Shown: positions 24,913 to 33,403 of the stretch, piece after piece | Numbering within the stretch: position 1 is the stretch's first letter | Layout: each line of letters opens with the position of its first letter | Assembly: GCF_010119195.1 (NCBI RefSeq) | Contig: NZ_WRXL01000006.1 | Location: 1 to 64,000, forward strand | Length of the DNA: 64,000 nucleotides | Reading direction: 5' to 3' | Source of the DNA: Haloarcula salina | GTDB lineage: Archaea > Halobacteriota > Halobacteria > Halobacteriales > Haloarculaceae | Translations under genes and position numbers: made by a program | The notes under the pieces: model-generated | Seen by the model: the letters and a program-made list of their open reading frames with translations, nothing else | Told to the model about the DNA's origin: nothing | Database searches by the model: none

Positions 24913-25596
24913 ATGCACCTTGATGAACAGCGCATCAACGATCTTGCGCACCGGATTGCGGACGAAAAAATCGGGGATCGACACCGGAAACGCACCCAGC
25001 AAGAATACGAGACTATCTTTCGTATCAAGACAACGAGAGATAGTGGTCACGAGAATCTGGACTTGATCTTCAAACGAATTATTCAAGCCCGAGCAACCCC
25101 GCTCAACAGGGATCAATATCAGGAAATTTTAGAGCAGACCTCGCCGGGAGAAATCATCGACAAAGGCACGCACCAAGCTGCGTTTGACACGCTATACACT
25201 GAGCGCCATATCGGCCAGAAGATCGCTAATGAATTTCTCCGACATGTGGTCGATGTCTTCGGCATTCGACGCTCCGACTGGGGCGGCCAATTGGATGTCG
25301 CACTGGATACCAATGTCATACAGGCTCTCGTCAAGACGGGTGCTATTGTGCTTGAAGAGTCTGAACGAAATCGTGGGACAGGGCAAATAATCAACACAAA
25401 CCCAAATAGTGACCCAACCAAACTAATACCGTATAAAAAAGTACAAGACGAGTTTCAACAGGCCGCCAACGATGCTGGCTTCCATCGTATTGTCTTCGAC
25501 GAGCTCTGGCTTGAACATCGAGAATTCATTAGCGACCCACTTCTCCAATCTGAGAGTGTATTCTTCGACTTCATTTTAGATCGCTACCGATATTGA
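24913..25596 (+). CDS. HhH-glycosylase-like protein, uncertain
   Basis: 227 residues from the ATG just behind the preceding stop. One block resembles the helix-hairpin-helix and Asp region of DNA glycosylases: I-G-Q-K-I-A-N-E-F-L-R-H-V-V (about 99-112) followed by L-D-V-A-L-D-T-N-V-I-Q-A-L-V-K-T-G (about 127-143), where the Asp of D-T-N-V would be the catalytic one. No iron-sulfur Cys set is seen. The match is by eye and moderate; it may be a DNA-binding protein without glycosylase activity. With its small partner it could be a base-excision or defence module. Confidence 0.45.
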   Translation: MHLDEQRINDLAHRIADEKIGDRHRKRTQQEYETIFRIKTTRDSGHENLDLIFKRIIQARATPLNRDQYQEILEQTSPGEIIDKGTHQAAFDTLYTERHIGQKIANEFLRHVVDVFGIRRSDWGGQLDVALDTNVIQALVKTGAIVLEESERNRGTGQIINTNPNSDPTKLIPYKKVQDEFQQAANDAGFHRIVFDELWLEHREFISDPLLQSESVFFDFILDRYRY

Positions 25597-25722
25597 GCCA
25601 CTCTCTGGATTCTGCTGGTTGTATCCTCTTCATCTCACGTATCGAAATACAATATCGGGATAGCGTGTTGGAAACTACTCGCGAGGGCATGAAACAGCCC
25701 ATCAGACTCCCTGTCACACCGT

Positions 25723-26484
25723 CTATTCGTCATCCACGTACTGAAACGCGACGTAGGATTGGCGACCGAGTTCGGCGGGCCTGACAATCTTCTGGCGGCC
25801 CCGTTCCTCGATCTCAATATAGCCTTTTTCCAGGAGCGGATCGAGAACGTGGGTTTCGAGGCGGCGGTAGTAGCCGTTGTACGAGTCGCCCTCATAGTGG
25901 GCGGCAAAGGGGAGATTCTCTTGCTCGCCGAACTCGATGAGGTCTTTCTTGCTGACGGAGTAGCTGATACCCTCGCGCAGGCCGTCTTCCTCCCGGACGA
26001 GATACCCGAGCACTGCGATGCGCTGTGGCGAGGGCTTCGCGATGGGATACTGTGGGAGTTCCATCTTCGTCTCGACGCCGTGGCCGACCGGCTCGTCACC
26101 GGCCGAATACTCCTCAGCTCGGACGTAGTACGGTTCGGCTCCACCGGTTACCATACAGGCGATCATCCCACCGATTGCAGTGATCTTGCTCCCCGTCGCG
26201 AGGTTGACGTAGACGTCGTTGCCGGCCTCACGTTCGCTGACAATCAGGTCGGCGATGACAGAGATCGTCTCGTAGAGGTCGAAGATATTGCACTCAATCT
26301 CCGTCGTCACGACGGGGCTGTCGGCCAGCGCCGTGCGCACGTCCTCGTGATAGGGCGGGCGTTCGATATCGTCGAGCCAGTCCAGCAGGACGACTTTGTC
26401 AGCGTTCGAGCGTAATGCCGTCTCGACGATACGGTCTCGCTCGAACCCGAACGGCATGATATGGATGTTTTCTGGAAAGTCCAT
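25723..26484 (-). CDS. CARF-type transcriptional regulator, HFX_2341 family
   Basis: 253 residues. The N-terminal half is a Rossmann-like CARF domain: I-H-I-M-P-F-G-F-E-R-D-R-I (7-19), then D-V-Y-V-N-L-A-T-G-S-K-I-T-A-I-G-G-M-I-A-C-M (about 90-111), the ligand-binding loop with T-G-S. This matches the haloarchaeal HFX_2341 family (DUF6293) as I know it. The C-terminal half is a winged helix (I-A-V-L-G-Y-L-V and Y-Y-R-R-L-E-T-H-V-L-D-P-L). CARF domains bind cyclic oligonucleotides or other nucleotides, so a nucleotide-sensing DNA-binding regulator is likely. No CRISPR array or cas gene is in the window. Confidence 0.82.
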   Translation of the reverse strand: MDFPENIHIMPFGFERDRIVETALRSNADKVVLLDWLDDIERPPYHEDVRTALADSPVVTTEIECNIFDLYETISVIADLIVSEREAGNDVYVNLATGSKITAIGGMIACMVTGGAEPYYVRAEEYSAGDEPVGHGVETKMELPQYPIAKPSPQRIAVLGYLVREEDGLREGISYSVSKKDLIEFGEQENLPFAAHYEGDSYNGYYRRLETHVLDPLLEKGYIEIEERGRQKIVRPAELGRQSYVAFQYVDDE

Positions 26485-26786
26485 GATGGCCTGATTTCGC
26501 GCCGCGAATCGGAGTGTCGGACAGTCCGACCCTGATTTATACAGTTATATCACCGAACGAATAGTATTGATTGTAACGATACTCCCGTACTAATACTCAT
26601 GAACTGACATCCGCTCCCGATAGCTGTGAGGTCTCAGAGACAGTCGCCACGCGACGAGGACGAATGGTATCGACAGACCGGAACCGGACTCCAGAAGACA
26701 GAGAGACAGGTCTGGTGGACGCATGGGTATCCCACAGCTGGCAGCCGGAGCGTCCAACAGATAGCACACGGCTCGAGGAGGGGACG
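26485..26786. other. Divergent intergenic stretch
   Basis: 302 nt between the CARF gene and the small DUF7344-like gene. A/T-rich blocks at about 26537-26565 probably hold the promoter of one or both genes. A purine run GAGGAGGGG just before 26787 may act as a ribosome-binding site. No repeat or RNA gene is seen. Confidence 0.4.
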
Positions 26787-27128
26787 ATGACAGCTGACGG
26801 GCCGACACAGGCTGCGCTCCATGGGTTCGAGATCTTTCGACACGAAGTCCGGATCGGGACCGTCGAAGTACTGTCCCCGGAGCAGGTCCCGATGGAGTGT
26901 GCGACGCTCGTGGCGAAGCTCTCGGAACAGCCGACCGTGCCGACTGACTCCCCAGATCAGTTGGCGGATTCACTGCACCATCGCCACCTGCCTGCCCTGG
27001 ACGAGACTGACGTCATCGACTACGAGCCATCCAAGCAACAAATCACTGCGTTCGACCCCGAACGGCTCGAAACGCTCATCGACGCTGTTCAAGATCTGAC
27101 GGAATCACTGGAACCTGACGGTACCTGA
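26787..27128 (+). CDS. Small DUF7344-like protein
   Basis: 113 residues from the ATG at 26787, which has a purine-rich GAGGAGGGGAC before it; an upstream ATG at 26664 is in frame but opens a basic, Ser/Arg-rich stretch. The motif L-H-H-R-H-L-P-A-L-D-E-T-D-V-I-D-Y-E-P (about 69-87) is the wing region of the DUF7344 winged-helix domain common in haloarchaea. The helices before it are short and diverged, so DNA binding is uncertain. A regulator of the element is the likeliest role. Confidence 0.6.
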   Translation: MTADGPTQAALHGFEIFRHEVRIGTVEVLSPEQVPMECATLVAKLSEQPTVPTDSPDQLADSLHHRHLPALDETDVIDYEPSKQQITAFDPERLETLIDAVQDLTESLEPDGT

Positions 27129-27423
27129 GTGGGAACGGTTCGGGTAGCGTGACGCACCGACCTCCTATCGACGAGGATACTCCACGACTAGTTGCGTGAA
27201 TCCGTCCGAACTATGCTACTGTCAGTGGCAGACTGCTCGGCCAGCTGTGTCGGTACCTCAGCAGGTAGTCGTTTCCAGGAAGGTAAACCTCTCAGTACTG
27301 AATAGGGCTCGAAACGACCCCCATAGGCCCTTAAATCACCGATCCACTCTCTCGGAGAACTTGTTTCCGGAAACGCCCCGGTCACACTTTTGTGAACCCA
27401 CGGGAAACAGGGGACAACACGCT
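27129..27423. other. Origin-like region with ORB-type motifs
   Basis: Non-coding stretch in front of the broken orc1/cdc6. ACCCACGGGAAACAGGGG at 27396-27413 closely resembles haloarchaeal origin recognition boxes, which carry GGAAAC followed by a G-run. TTTCCGGAAACGCCCC at about 27363-27378 and TTTCCAGGAAGGTAAAC at about 27272-27288 are weaker versions. Origins in haloarchaea normally sit beside an orc1/cdc6 gene, so this may be a dead or borrowed plasmid origin. Confidence 0.45.
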
Positions 27424-27790
27424 ATGATTCGCGATGCTCGCGTGCTCCGGGCCGGCTTCGTCCCCAGTGAAATTGAGCATCGGGATGCCGAAGTCAACCA
27501 TCTCTCGACCGTTCTCCAGCCGATCACTGACGGAGAGCCCGCTGATACGGCAGTTGTGACGGGGGCCAGCGGTGTCGGGAAGACCTGTATCTCGAAGTTC
27601 GTGACCGAGCGGCTTCGCGAAGAGGTCCTCGACGTCGAGGCGACGTACGTCAACTGCTGGCGGAACTTCACCCGCTATCGAACGCTCTATCAGATTCTCG
27701 ACGATCTCGGGCAGACAATCGACATTCATCGCCAATCGACGCCCCACGACGAGCTGGTCGACCGACTCCAGCAATACGAAGTACACCGTC
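27424..27790 (+). pseudogene. Truncated orc1/cdc6 replication initiator
   Basis: The ATG at 27424 opens a very typical haloarchaeal Orc1/Cdc6 N-terminus: F-V-P-S-E-I-E-H-R-D-A-E-V-N-H-L, Walker A G-A-S-G-V-G-K-T-C-I-S (about 43-53), Y-V-N-C-W-R-N-F-T and L-V-D-R-L-Q-Q-Y. After about 120 residues similarity stops, before Walker B, where D-E-V-D-Q-L would be expected, and the frame continues into unrelated sequence to 28029. The sensor and winged-helix domains are missing. The stretch 27791-28173 shows only mixed-frame pieces. Initiator activity is therefore lost, and the element must replicate by another initiator or only as part of a larger replicon. Confidence 0.82.
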
Positions 27791-28173
27791 CGCACGTAGG
27801 CTGCTCGTGCTTCGATCGAACTCGCTCACGAAACCACTTTCCTGACATCGAAGACGACGGTGTTCACGGACTTCACGGACGAAGTCAACCGGCATACGCC
27901 GGATGGTTCAGCCGGAATCGTGGATCACTTCTCGACACCTCTCCGGCAGCGTTCCAGGTTTATTTTCTCCAGAGTGGTCGTGGCCAGATCAGCCTCGCAT
28001 GTTTCGAGACAGCTTCTGATCCCCATTGATGAGGGTCCGATTCGGATCATCCGCGAAGAGATTTCACCGACTGATCCTCTCTTCTCAGAGAAGCCAGAAT
28101 ATTATGACCCAGACTATTATAGTCCAATTCATAACTTCGGAGAACATATGTATCTCCCACACCGATTGGAGGT

Positions 28174-29589
28174 ATGGACCAGTTCGTCAATCGTATCGAG
28201 GAGCTTGATCGGTTGCAGACGCTCTATGAGAGTGATAGTGCAGAACTCGCAATTATCTATGGACGTCGCCAGATCGGCAAGAGCGAACTCGTCCGGCAAT
28301 CGATTGGCGACCGCGACGATGCCGTGTACTATCAGGCAGTCCAGGGAACAGCGACGACACAGCTCAGGCGGTTCGTTGAGGCAGCAGCGACGACTTACCC
28401 AGACATCACGGCTGTCAAAGAGGAGTGGGAACCGCTCTTAACGTATCTCGCCGACAGAGACGCCATCATCGTCATCGACGAATTCCCGTACCTCATCGAA
28501 TCAAACGAGGGGCTTGCCTCGGTCATTCAACACCTGTGGGATACCGCCGTTGACGAGAGTCAGGCAACGCTTGTACTCACAGGCTCTGCAATCGGCATGA
28601 TTCATACCCACGTCCTCGACGGCGGTGCGCCACTCTACGGTCGGGTGTCCCAGACACCGAATGGCCGCCTCGAACTCACCCAGTTGCCGTTTCGCTCCAT
28701 CCAGGATTTCGTGCCGACGTACGATCCCGAAGAACGGGTGTTCACCTATGGTGTCTTCGGCGGCACACCACGATATCTCAGCCCTCTCGATCCCTCACAG
28801 AGTCTTGGAGAGAACATCACGCGTCTACTGTGTGATCCGGATGGCCCACTCCATGACGAGCCCGAGACCGTTCTCCAGATGGAGCTCAACGAGGTGAACA
28901 CGTATTTTTCGGTCCTGGAGTCGATGGCCAGCGGGAACCGCAGTCGAAACGAGATTGCCCAGGGGGCCGGCATCGAAAGCACCAACACGTCGTACTACTT
29001 CGACCGGCTGGAAACGCTGCAGATCATCGAGAAACACCATCCAGCACTCGCCGACCCGGTGCGCAGCAAGCGGACTCGATACCAGATTCGGGATCCAGTA
29101 TTCCGGTTTTACTTCCGATATCTCTACGGTCGCGGGGGACAGTACGAACTCTACGGCGAGAACGCCTACGCGGATCTTATCGAACCGGAATTGCCCGACT
29201 TCGTCAGCGAAACGTTCGAATCACTCTGTCATCAAGCAGTGCCAGCGCTCTATGCAGACTACCAGCTCACACAGATGCCGACTCAGTGGTGGTACAGGGG
29301 CCGGGAGATAGATGTCGTCGCACCAACTGACGAGTCAACCCTGATCGCTGGCGAAGCGAAATTCACCAACACCCCCCTCGGTTATGACGTGCTCGCGGAC
29401 CTCGAAGATGACGTTGAGCACATCGACTGGACACCCACCGAAGGTGGTGAACCGACGTATGAGTTCGCCTTGTTCAGTCGCTCTGGGTTCAAACGCTCCG
29501 TCGAGGAAGCTGCAGACGAGCGTGATGAGATCCGTCTCTTCGATCTTTCCGATATCGTTGCCGTTCTCGAGAATAACGCCGAGGGATGA
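28174..29589 (+). CDS. Archaeal ATPase with DUF234 C-terminal domain
   Basis: 471 residues. It starts with M-D-Q-F-V-N-R-I-E-E-L, Walker A Y-G-R-R-Q-I-G-K-S-E-L-V (29-40) and Walker B A-I-I-V-I-D-E-F-P-Y-L (about 95-105), the pattern of the archaeal ATPase_2 (STAND-like AAA) family. A winged helix follows (about 250-300, with S-R-N-E-I-A-Q-G-A-G-I). The C-terminal DUF234 part has W-W-Y-R-G-R-E-I-D-V-V and G-E-A-K-F-T, a PD-(D/E)xK nuclease-like site (D, E-x-K). The family is widespread in archaea, with no settled function; nuclease or defence activity has been suggested from the fold. Confidence 0.85.
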   Translation: MDQFVNRIEELDRLQTLYESDSAELAIIYGRRQIGKSELVRQSIGDRDDAVYYQAVQGTATTQLRRFVEAAATTYPDITAVKEEWEPLLTYLADRDAIIVIDEFPYLIESNEGLASVIQHLWDTAVDESQATLVLTGSAIGMIHTHVLDGGAPLYGRVSQTPNGRLELTQLPFRSIQDFVPTYDPEERVFTYGVFGGTPRYLSPLDPSQSLGENITRLLCDPDGPLHDEPETVLQMELNEVNTYFSVLESMASGNRSRNEIAQGAGIESTNTSYYFDRLETLQIIEKHHPALADPVRSKRTRYQIRDPVFRFYFRYLYGRGGQYELYGENAYADLIEPELPDFVSETFESLCHQAVPALYADYQLTQMPTQWWYRGREIDVVAPTDESTLIAGEAKFTNTPLGYDVLADLEDDVEHIDWTPTEGGEPTYEFALFSRSGFKRSVEEAADERDEIRLFDLSDIVAVLENNAEG

Positions 29590-29594
29590 TTTTT

Positions 29595-29618
29595 CGACCC
29601 CCGAGAGGGGTGCGGGGC
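29595..29618 (+). promoter_or_regulatory. Shared promoter dyad, copy 2
   Basis: TTTTT precedes CG-A-CCCC (29595-29601), pairing with GGGG-C (29614-29618) over a loop with GAGAGGGGTG. It ends 23 nt before the ATG at 29642 and begins just behind the stop of the ATPase gene. Confidence 0.55.
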
Positions 29619-29641
29619 CACCCAGCCTCGCACGATTCGAG

Positions 29642-30583
29642 ATGGCTTCTGACGCGAACTCGCGAGTGAGCTTCGAAACGAGCGACACTCGCAAAGACGA
29701 GATGCACAGTACGATCGAACAGTGGGCCGAGGAGTTGGTGGAGAACGTCGAAGCGGCGAAAGCCAGCGACCAGTTTCAGCAATGGCTAGACGTCCAGAGT
29801 CGGTTCCACGACTATTCGCATCGGAACACGCTCCTGATCGCACGGCAGTGTCCCGATGCGACGAAGGTTGCGGGCTACCGAACGTGGCAAGAGGAGTTCG
29901 ACAGGCAGGTCAACGAAGGCGAACAGGCCATCTGGATCTGGGCACCCATCATCGCGAAACAGTGCCCGGACTGTGGGAACTCACCGAACTACCACGAGAA
30001 CACAGACTGTGAGTACGACGAGACACCGCCCGAAGAGTGGTCGAAGGGAGCAGTCTCGTTCCGGCCAGTACCCGTATTCGATATCTCCCAGACGGAGGGC
30101 GAACCACTCCCAGAATTAGAGACGGCAGCACGCGGGGACGCCGCTGACCTGTTGCCAAGGGCCGCTGCAGCCGCAGACAGGCTCGGTGTGCGGGTGACCA
30201 TCGTCGACTCGGAAGATTGGGAGCACGGGAATGCGAAGGGCGTCTGTCAATCGACGAACGACCCGGAGGAGTACGATGCTGCTGTCGCGATCAAAGCCCG
30301 TGAGAGTCCTGCGGCGATGGCGGCGGTCCTCATCCACGAGTACGCTCACGCGTTGCTTCACACCGACGTTACCGACACCCCCGAACGAGAGAAACGGGAG
30401 GTCGAGGCCGAGTCAGTCGCTTACGTCGTGGGTCGACACTTCGGCCTGGATATGAGCGGGTCGGCGCTGTATCTCGCGGCCTGGCAGTCCGAGGAACCGG
30501 AGACGATTCTCGAGCGACTGGGCCGGATCAGTCGGACGGCGACCGAGGTGATCGACGCGATAGAAGAGTGTGAAGCGGAGTAA
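29642..30583 (+). CDS. ArdC-like antirestriction protein with zincin domain
   Basis: 313 residues from the ATG at 29642. The N-terminal part (about 20-105) resembles the ArdC single-strand DNA-binding domain: W-A-E-E-L, F-H-D-Y-S-H-R-N-T-L-L-I, then A-T-K-V-A-G-Y-R-T-W and A-I-W-I-W-A-P. A Cys-rich insert C-P-D-C with a later H and C (108-123) may bind zinc. The C-terminal metallopeptidase-like domain has H-E-Y-A-H-A-L-L-H (232-240) and E-A-E-S-V-A-Y-V-V (256-264), the zincin H-E-x-x-H plus Glu set. ArdC proteins protect incoming plasmid DNA from restriction, which fits a conjugative element lying beside a restriction island. Promoter dyad 2 precedes it. Confidence 0.82.
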   Translation: MASDANSRVSFETSDTRKDEMHSTIEQWAEELVENVEAAKASDQFQQWLDVQSRFHDYSHRNTLLIARQCPDATKVAGYRTWQEEFDRQVNEGEQAIWIWAPIIAKQCPDCGNSPNYHENTDCEYDETPPEEWSKGAVSFRPVPVFDISQTEGEPLPELETAARGDAADLLPRAAAAADRLGVRVTIVDSEDWEHGNAKGVCQSTNDPEEYDAAVAIKARESPAAMAAVLIHEYAHALLHTDVTDTPEREKREVEAESVAYVVGRHFGLDMSGSALYLAAWQSEEPETILERLGRISRTATEVIDAIEECEAE

Positions 30584-30887
30584 ATATCTCGAATACAATA
30601 GGATTTCAACAGAGTCAATGTACGACTAATTCAACGAACCGGAATGAAGGCCATTCTGACATGATATCACTCTAAGTTCATCACTTGAGTTCCCGATGAT
30701 GTTTTATCACGAATTTAATAGAGGTACAGTGTGCACATTGCCTTGCTCCGATAATGCTACATTCATAATATAAAATATAATATAATCAGGGAAAAATAAG
30801 TATACAAACACATAAAATTACTGTTGCCTTTGGTTGGCTACCGGTAACCAATGTGTCAAGTAATCTCTCTCCGGAAATCCTATCGCA
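30584..30887. other. AT-rich intergenic stretch
   Basis: 304 nt, strongly AT-rich between 30750 and 30810 (runs such as T-A-T-A-A-A-A-T-A-T-A-A-T-A-T-A-A). It likely holds the promoter of the Tat-exported protein gene. No hairpin or small ORF stands out. The base composition marks the left edge of a low-GC block that runs to about 32.3 kb. Confidence 0.4.
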
Positions 30888-32027
30888 ATGTCCCTGAAAT
30901 TTCCCCGCCGAAGCTTCCTCACCACTGTTGGTGCTACATTCCTAGTAAGTGGAACTGCATCTGCGAGTAAAAGAACAGAAATCAACCCAGTGACACTGAA
31001 AGGAGATCTAGAGGAGCCAGTTCAACCGAAACACGTCAAGGAAGAAAGGCGCCGGCTTGTTCAACAGTACAACCTAGATGATGGAACCAATTTCCCACTT
31101 TACTCGTTTGAAAACGACTCCACAAAAATAGTTGTAGGATATGGGTTCTCAATTGATAATGGAGTCCCTGTCGAGACTGTGTATAAAATTCCAAATATTG
31201 AGGGTAACAGCTCGACCGGTGCGAATAGGACTCAAAGCCGATTAGAAACGCAAAAGAGTCCTCCAGAAAACGATCAAGTTGATGAAACAATCGAAAATTT
31301 CCACTCTGAGATCGACCAATTTGAACAGGGTAGCCGGAATTCAATTATAAATGACGATCAAGTTTCAACGAACCAAGTCGGAAATCCAGAACCGGGTTGG
31401 GACAAGCAGGGAGAATTAAACGTAGCAACAGCAGTACATAGGACTTATTATGATGGTAGTAGTCGGCAAATAGGTCGTATCGATCTTGACTCGGAAGTTT
31501 GGAAATCAATGGATGAAAACCGCGACTCAGAGGATAAATATGCCTGTGCACTTCGCGGCGAAATGTGGCCATCGAAAACAATTGACCATATCGGAGAACC
31601 GTATTACAGAAATGATTACTCTCATCTTATTCAGGATTGGGATGCCACGATGATGGGAAGTCCGACAATAACGGAATCAGATCCAGATAATGACGAGAGC
31701 GAGTCTATTGATATGACATTATCTATCACAACTAGCAAAAGTGCAGGGCTTACTGTAGACTGGCAAACTCCTTATATTTCCCGCTCCGAAACTTCACAAC
31801 CGGATGAGACAGTCGGCTGGGAGTTCACTTATCCTTGGAGAGCAGGTTCTGATGCTAGGCACGACCATATCCAACTCTATTGCTTAGGAGAGTCTTGGCT
31901 TGATTCATCTCACCGAGAGTACGATATGATCTTGGATACGAAATTTGAAGGTAGATTTAAAAAGGATAATCCAGAGGCAGAAGGGGATGATACGCTTCAC
32001 TCCCCAGTACGGTGGAATAAGCTGTAA
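30888..32027 (+). CDS. Tat-exported protein of unknown family
   Basis: 379 residues with a clear Tat signal: R-R-S-F-L-T-T-V-G-A (6-15) then a hydrophobic stretch to T-A-S-A-S near 27, where signal peptidase I could cut. The mature part is rich in Asn, Ser, Gln and Asp, with a beta-rich C-terminal region (about 200-370) containing W-D-A-T-M-M-G-S and several Trp. No Cys pair pattern, lipobox or C-terminal anchor is visible. I do not recognise the family. It is low in GC, like the 58-residue membrane gene that follows. Secreted halocin-like toxin, adhesin or enzyme are all possible; the sequence does not decide. Confidence 0.7.
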   Translation: MSLKFPRRSFLTTVGATFLVSGTASASKRTEINPVTLKGDLEEPVQPKHVKEERRRLVQQYNLDDGTNFPLYSFENDSTKIVVGYGFSIDNGVPVETVYKIPNIEGNSSTGANRTQSRLETQKSPPENDQVDETIENFHSEIDQFEQGSRNSIINDDQVSTNQVGNPEPGWDKQGELNVATAVHRTYYDGSSRQIGRIDLDSEVWKSMDENRDSEDKYACALRGEMWPSKTIDHIGEPYYRNDYSHLIQDWDATMMGSPTITESDPDNDESESIDMTLSITTSKSAGLTVDWQTPYISRSETSQPDETVGWEFTYPWRAGSDARHDHIQLYCLGESWLDSSHREYDMILDTKFEGRFKKDNPEAEGDDTLHSPVRWNKL

Positions 32028-32097
32028 CCCCATACCGTACTTCACTCTTTCACTTTGGTATCAATAGTTTCATGAGTTAAGTAATTCAAATGATAGT

Positions 32098-32274
32098 ATG
32101 TCCGTAGACAAACTTCGAAACGATATTCAGATCCAATTAGTGGGGATACAAATCACTCTTGTTGCAGGAATGATCTTATTGGGACTTCCATTTCCATCAC
32201 ATATCCAGTTATTCATAGTTTGGCCGATTGTGGCAATAGGCACTATTATGACAATATTTGGATTGATTAGATGA
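32098..32274 (+). CDS. Two-TM small membrane protein, 58 residues
   Basis: ATG at 32098 to TGA at 32272-32274. After a short charged start (M-S-V-D-K-L-R-N-D) it has two hydrophobic helices, about 13-32 and 37-57, joined by L-P-F-P-S-H, and ends in R. It follows the Tat-exported gene by 70 nt in the same direction and shares its low GC. Small two-helix membrane proteins next to secreted peptide toxins are often immunity proteins, so that is one idea. It is too short to place by family. Confidence 0.55.
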   Translation: MSVDKLRNDIQIQLVGIQITLVAGMILLGLPFPSHIQLFIVWPIVAIGTIMTIFGLIR

Positions 32275-32275
32275 T

Positions 32276-32294
32276 CGGCTTTGTTGAAATTTCT
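32276..32294 (+). repeat. Insertion-element end relic, short copy
   Basis: GGCTTTGTTGAAATTTCT resembles the first bases of the relics at 24511 and 34081, then diverges. It lies directly behind the 58-residue gene and ends the low-GC block, which suggests that the block came in with an insertion element. Confidence 0.35.
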
Positions 32295-32415
32295 ATTCCC
32301 AGACATAGCACACAGTGAAACAGCCGCTCGCAGAACGAACTGTGAAGAGATAGAATAGTTCCAGAATACGGGCCACATCAAGACAGCTAGTTGTTCTCAC
32401 CGCAGCGGGTTTTGT

Positions 32416-32437
32416 CGCCCCCAGAAGGGTGCGGGGC
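32416..32437 (+). promoter_or_regulatory. Shared promoter dyad, copy 3
   Basis: GTTTTGT precedes GCCCC (32417-32421), pairing with GGGGC (32433-32437) over a loop with AGAAGGGTG. It ends 27 nt before the TFB start at 32465, so the element's own transcription factor gene carries the same site as its possible targets. Confidence 0.55.
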
Positions 32438-32464
32438 CAGTCAGATTCGGCCTCGTACTGACAG

Positions 32465-33403
32465 ATGGCTTCCAGAGAGATCTACGAAACGGGATTCGAC
32501 GAATCGAGCGGTCGAACGATTGCAGCGGACACCTGCCCGGAGTGCAGTGGTCACCTCGAAACAGAGAGTGGTGAAATCGCCTGTCGTGACTGTGGCATCG
32601 TCGTCGAGAGTTGTCGCCTCGACCGGCGTGGGCCACGGCTATTCGCCGACGACGAGACGTCGAAAGCACGAACCGGAGCGCCGCTGACGGAGGCGAGACA
32701 CGACAGGGGCCTCTCGACTGAGATCGGCTACAAGACGGATGGAAACGGAAACACGCTCTCATCGAAGAAACAGCGGCAACTCAGTCGCCTCCGTCGAGAA
32801 CACGGACGAGCGCGCTGGCGCTCGAAAGCCGAGCGAAACCTCGCGACTGGCCTGGTCGAAATCGCACGGATCAGTAGCGACCTCGAGTTGTCACAGTCGC
32901 TGCGCGAACAGGCGAGTGCGCTCTTCCGAACCGCACAGGACAGTGACCTGCTTGTCGGTCGTTCGATCGAATCCATCGCGGCGGCGAGCGTGTACGCCAC
33001 CTGCCGGCTGAACGGAACGACGCGGACACTGGCGGAGGTCGCAGCCGTCGCGCCGGTCGATGAAGACCGCGTCGAGAACGGATATCGGACGCTCAACGCC
33101 GACCTCGAACTGCCGGTCCCCCCACAGTCCCCGGTCGCGTTCCTCCCGTCGCTCGCGGCCGAGTTCCAGCTGCCTGCCAGAGTGGAACAGCGGGCTCGGA
33201 CACTCGCCGTTCGTGCCCACGACGAAGGCCTGAGCAGCGGAGCCCATCCCGCAGGCTTCGCGGCGGCCTGTCTCGCGGTTGCTGCCTCAGCCATGGCGAA
33301 TTCACCGACGCAGCTGGCATTCGCCGATGCTGCAGACGTGTCGGCGGCGACGATTCGCAATCACCGCGACCGACTCACGGCGCTCCTCCCGACGGACGAA
33401 TGA
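32465..33403 (+). CDS. tfb: Transcription initiation factor TFB (TFIIB-like)
   Basis: 312 residues. An N-terminal zinc ribbon uses C24-x2-C27 and C40-x2-C43, followed by a B-finger/linker region and two cyclin-like repeats (about 110-205 and 210-305) with A-A-A-S-V-Y-A-T-C-R in the first and A-A-A-C-L-A-V-A-A-S-A in the second. TFB recruits RNA polymerase to TATA/BRE promoters. Haloarchaea carry several TFBs with different promoter preference. This one is diverged and Ala-rich, sits on an accessory element and has the shared dyad in front of it. It overlaps a 50-residue zinc ribbon gene. Confidence 0.92.
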   Translation: MASREIYETGFDESSGRTIAADTCPECSGHLETESGEIACRDCGIVVESCRLDRRGPRLFADDETSKARTGAPLTEARHDRGLSTEIGYKTDGNGNTLSSKKQRQLSRLRREHGRARWRSKAERNLATGLVEIARISSDLELSQSLREQASALFRTAQDSDLLVGRSIESIAAASVYATCRLNGTTRTLAEVAAVAPVDEDRVENGYRTLNADLELPVPPQSPVAFLPSLAAEFQLPARVEQRARTLAVRAHDEGLSSGAHPAGFAAACLAVAASAMANSPTQLAFADAADVSAATIRNHRDRLTALLPTDE

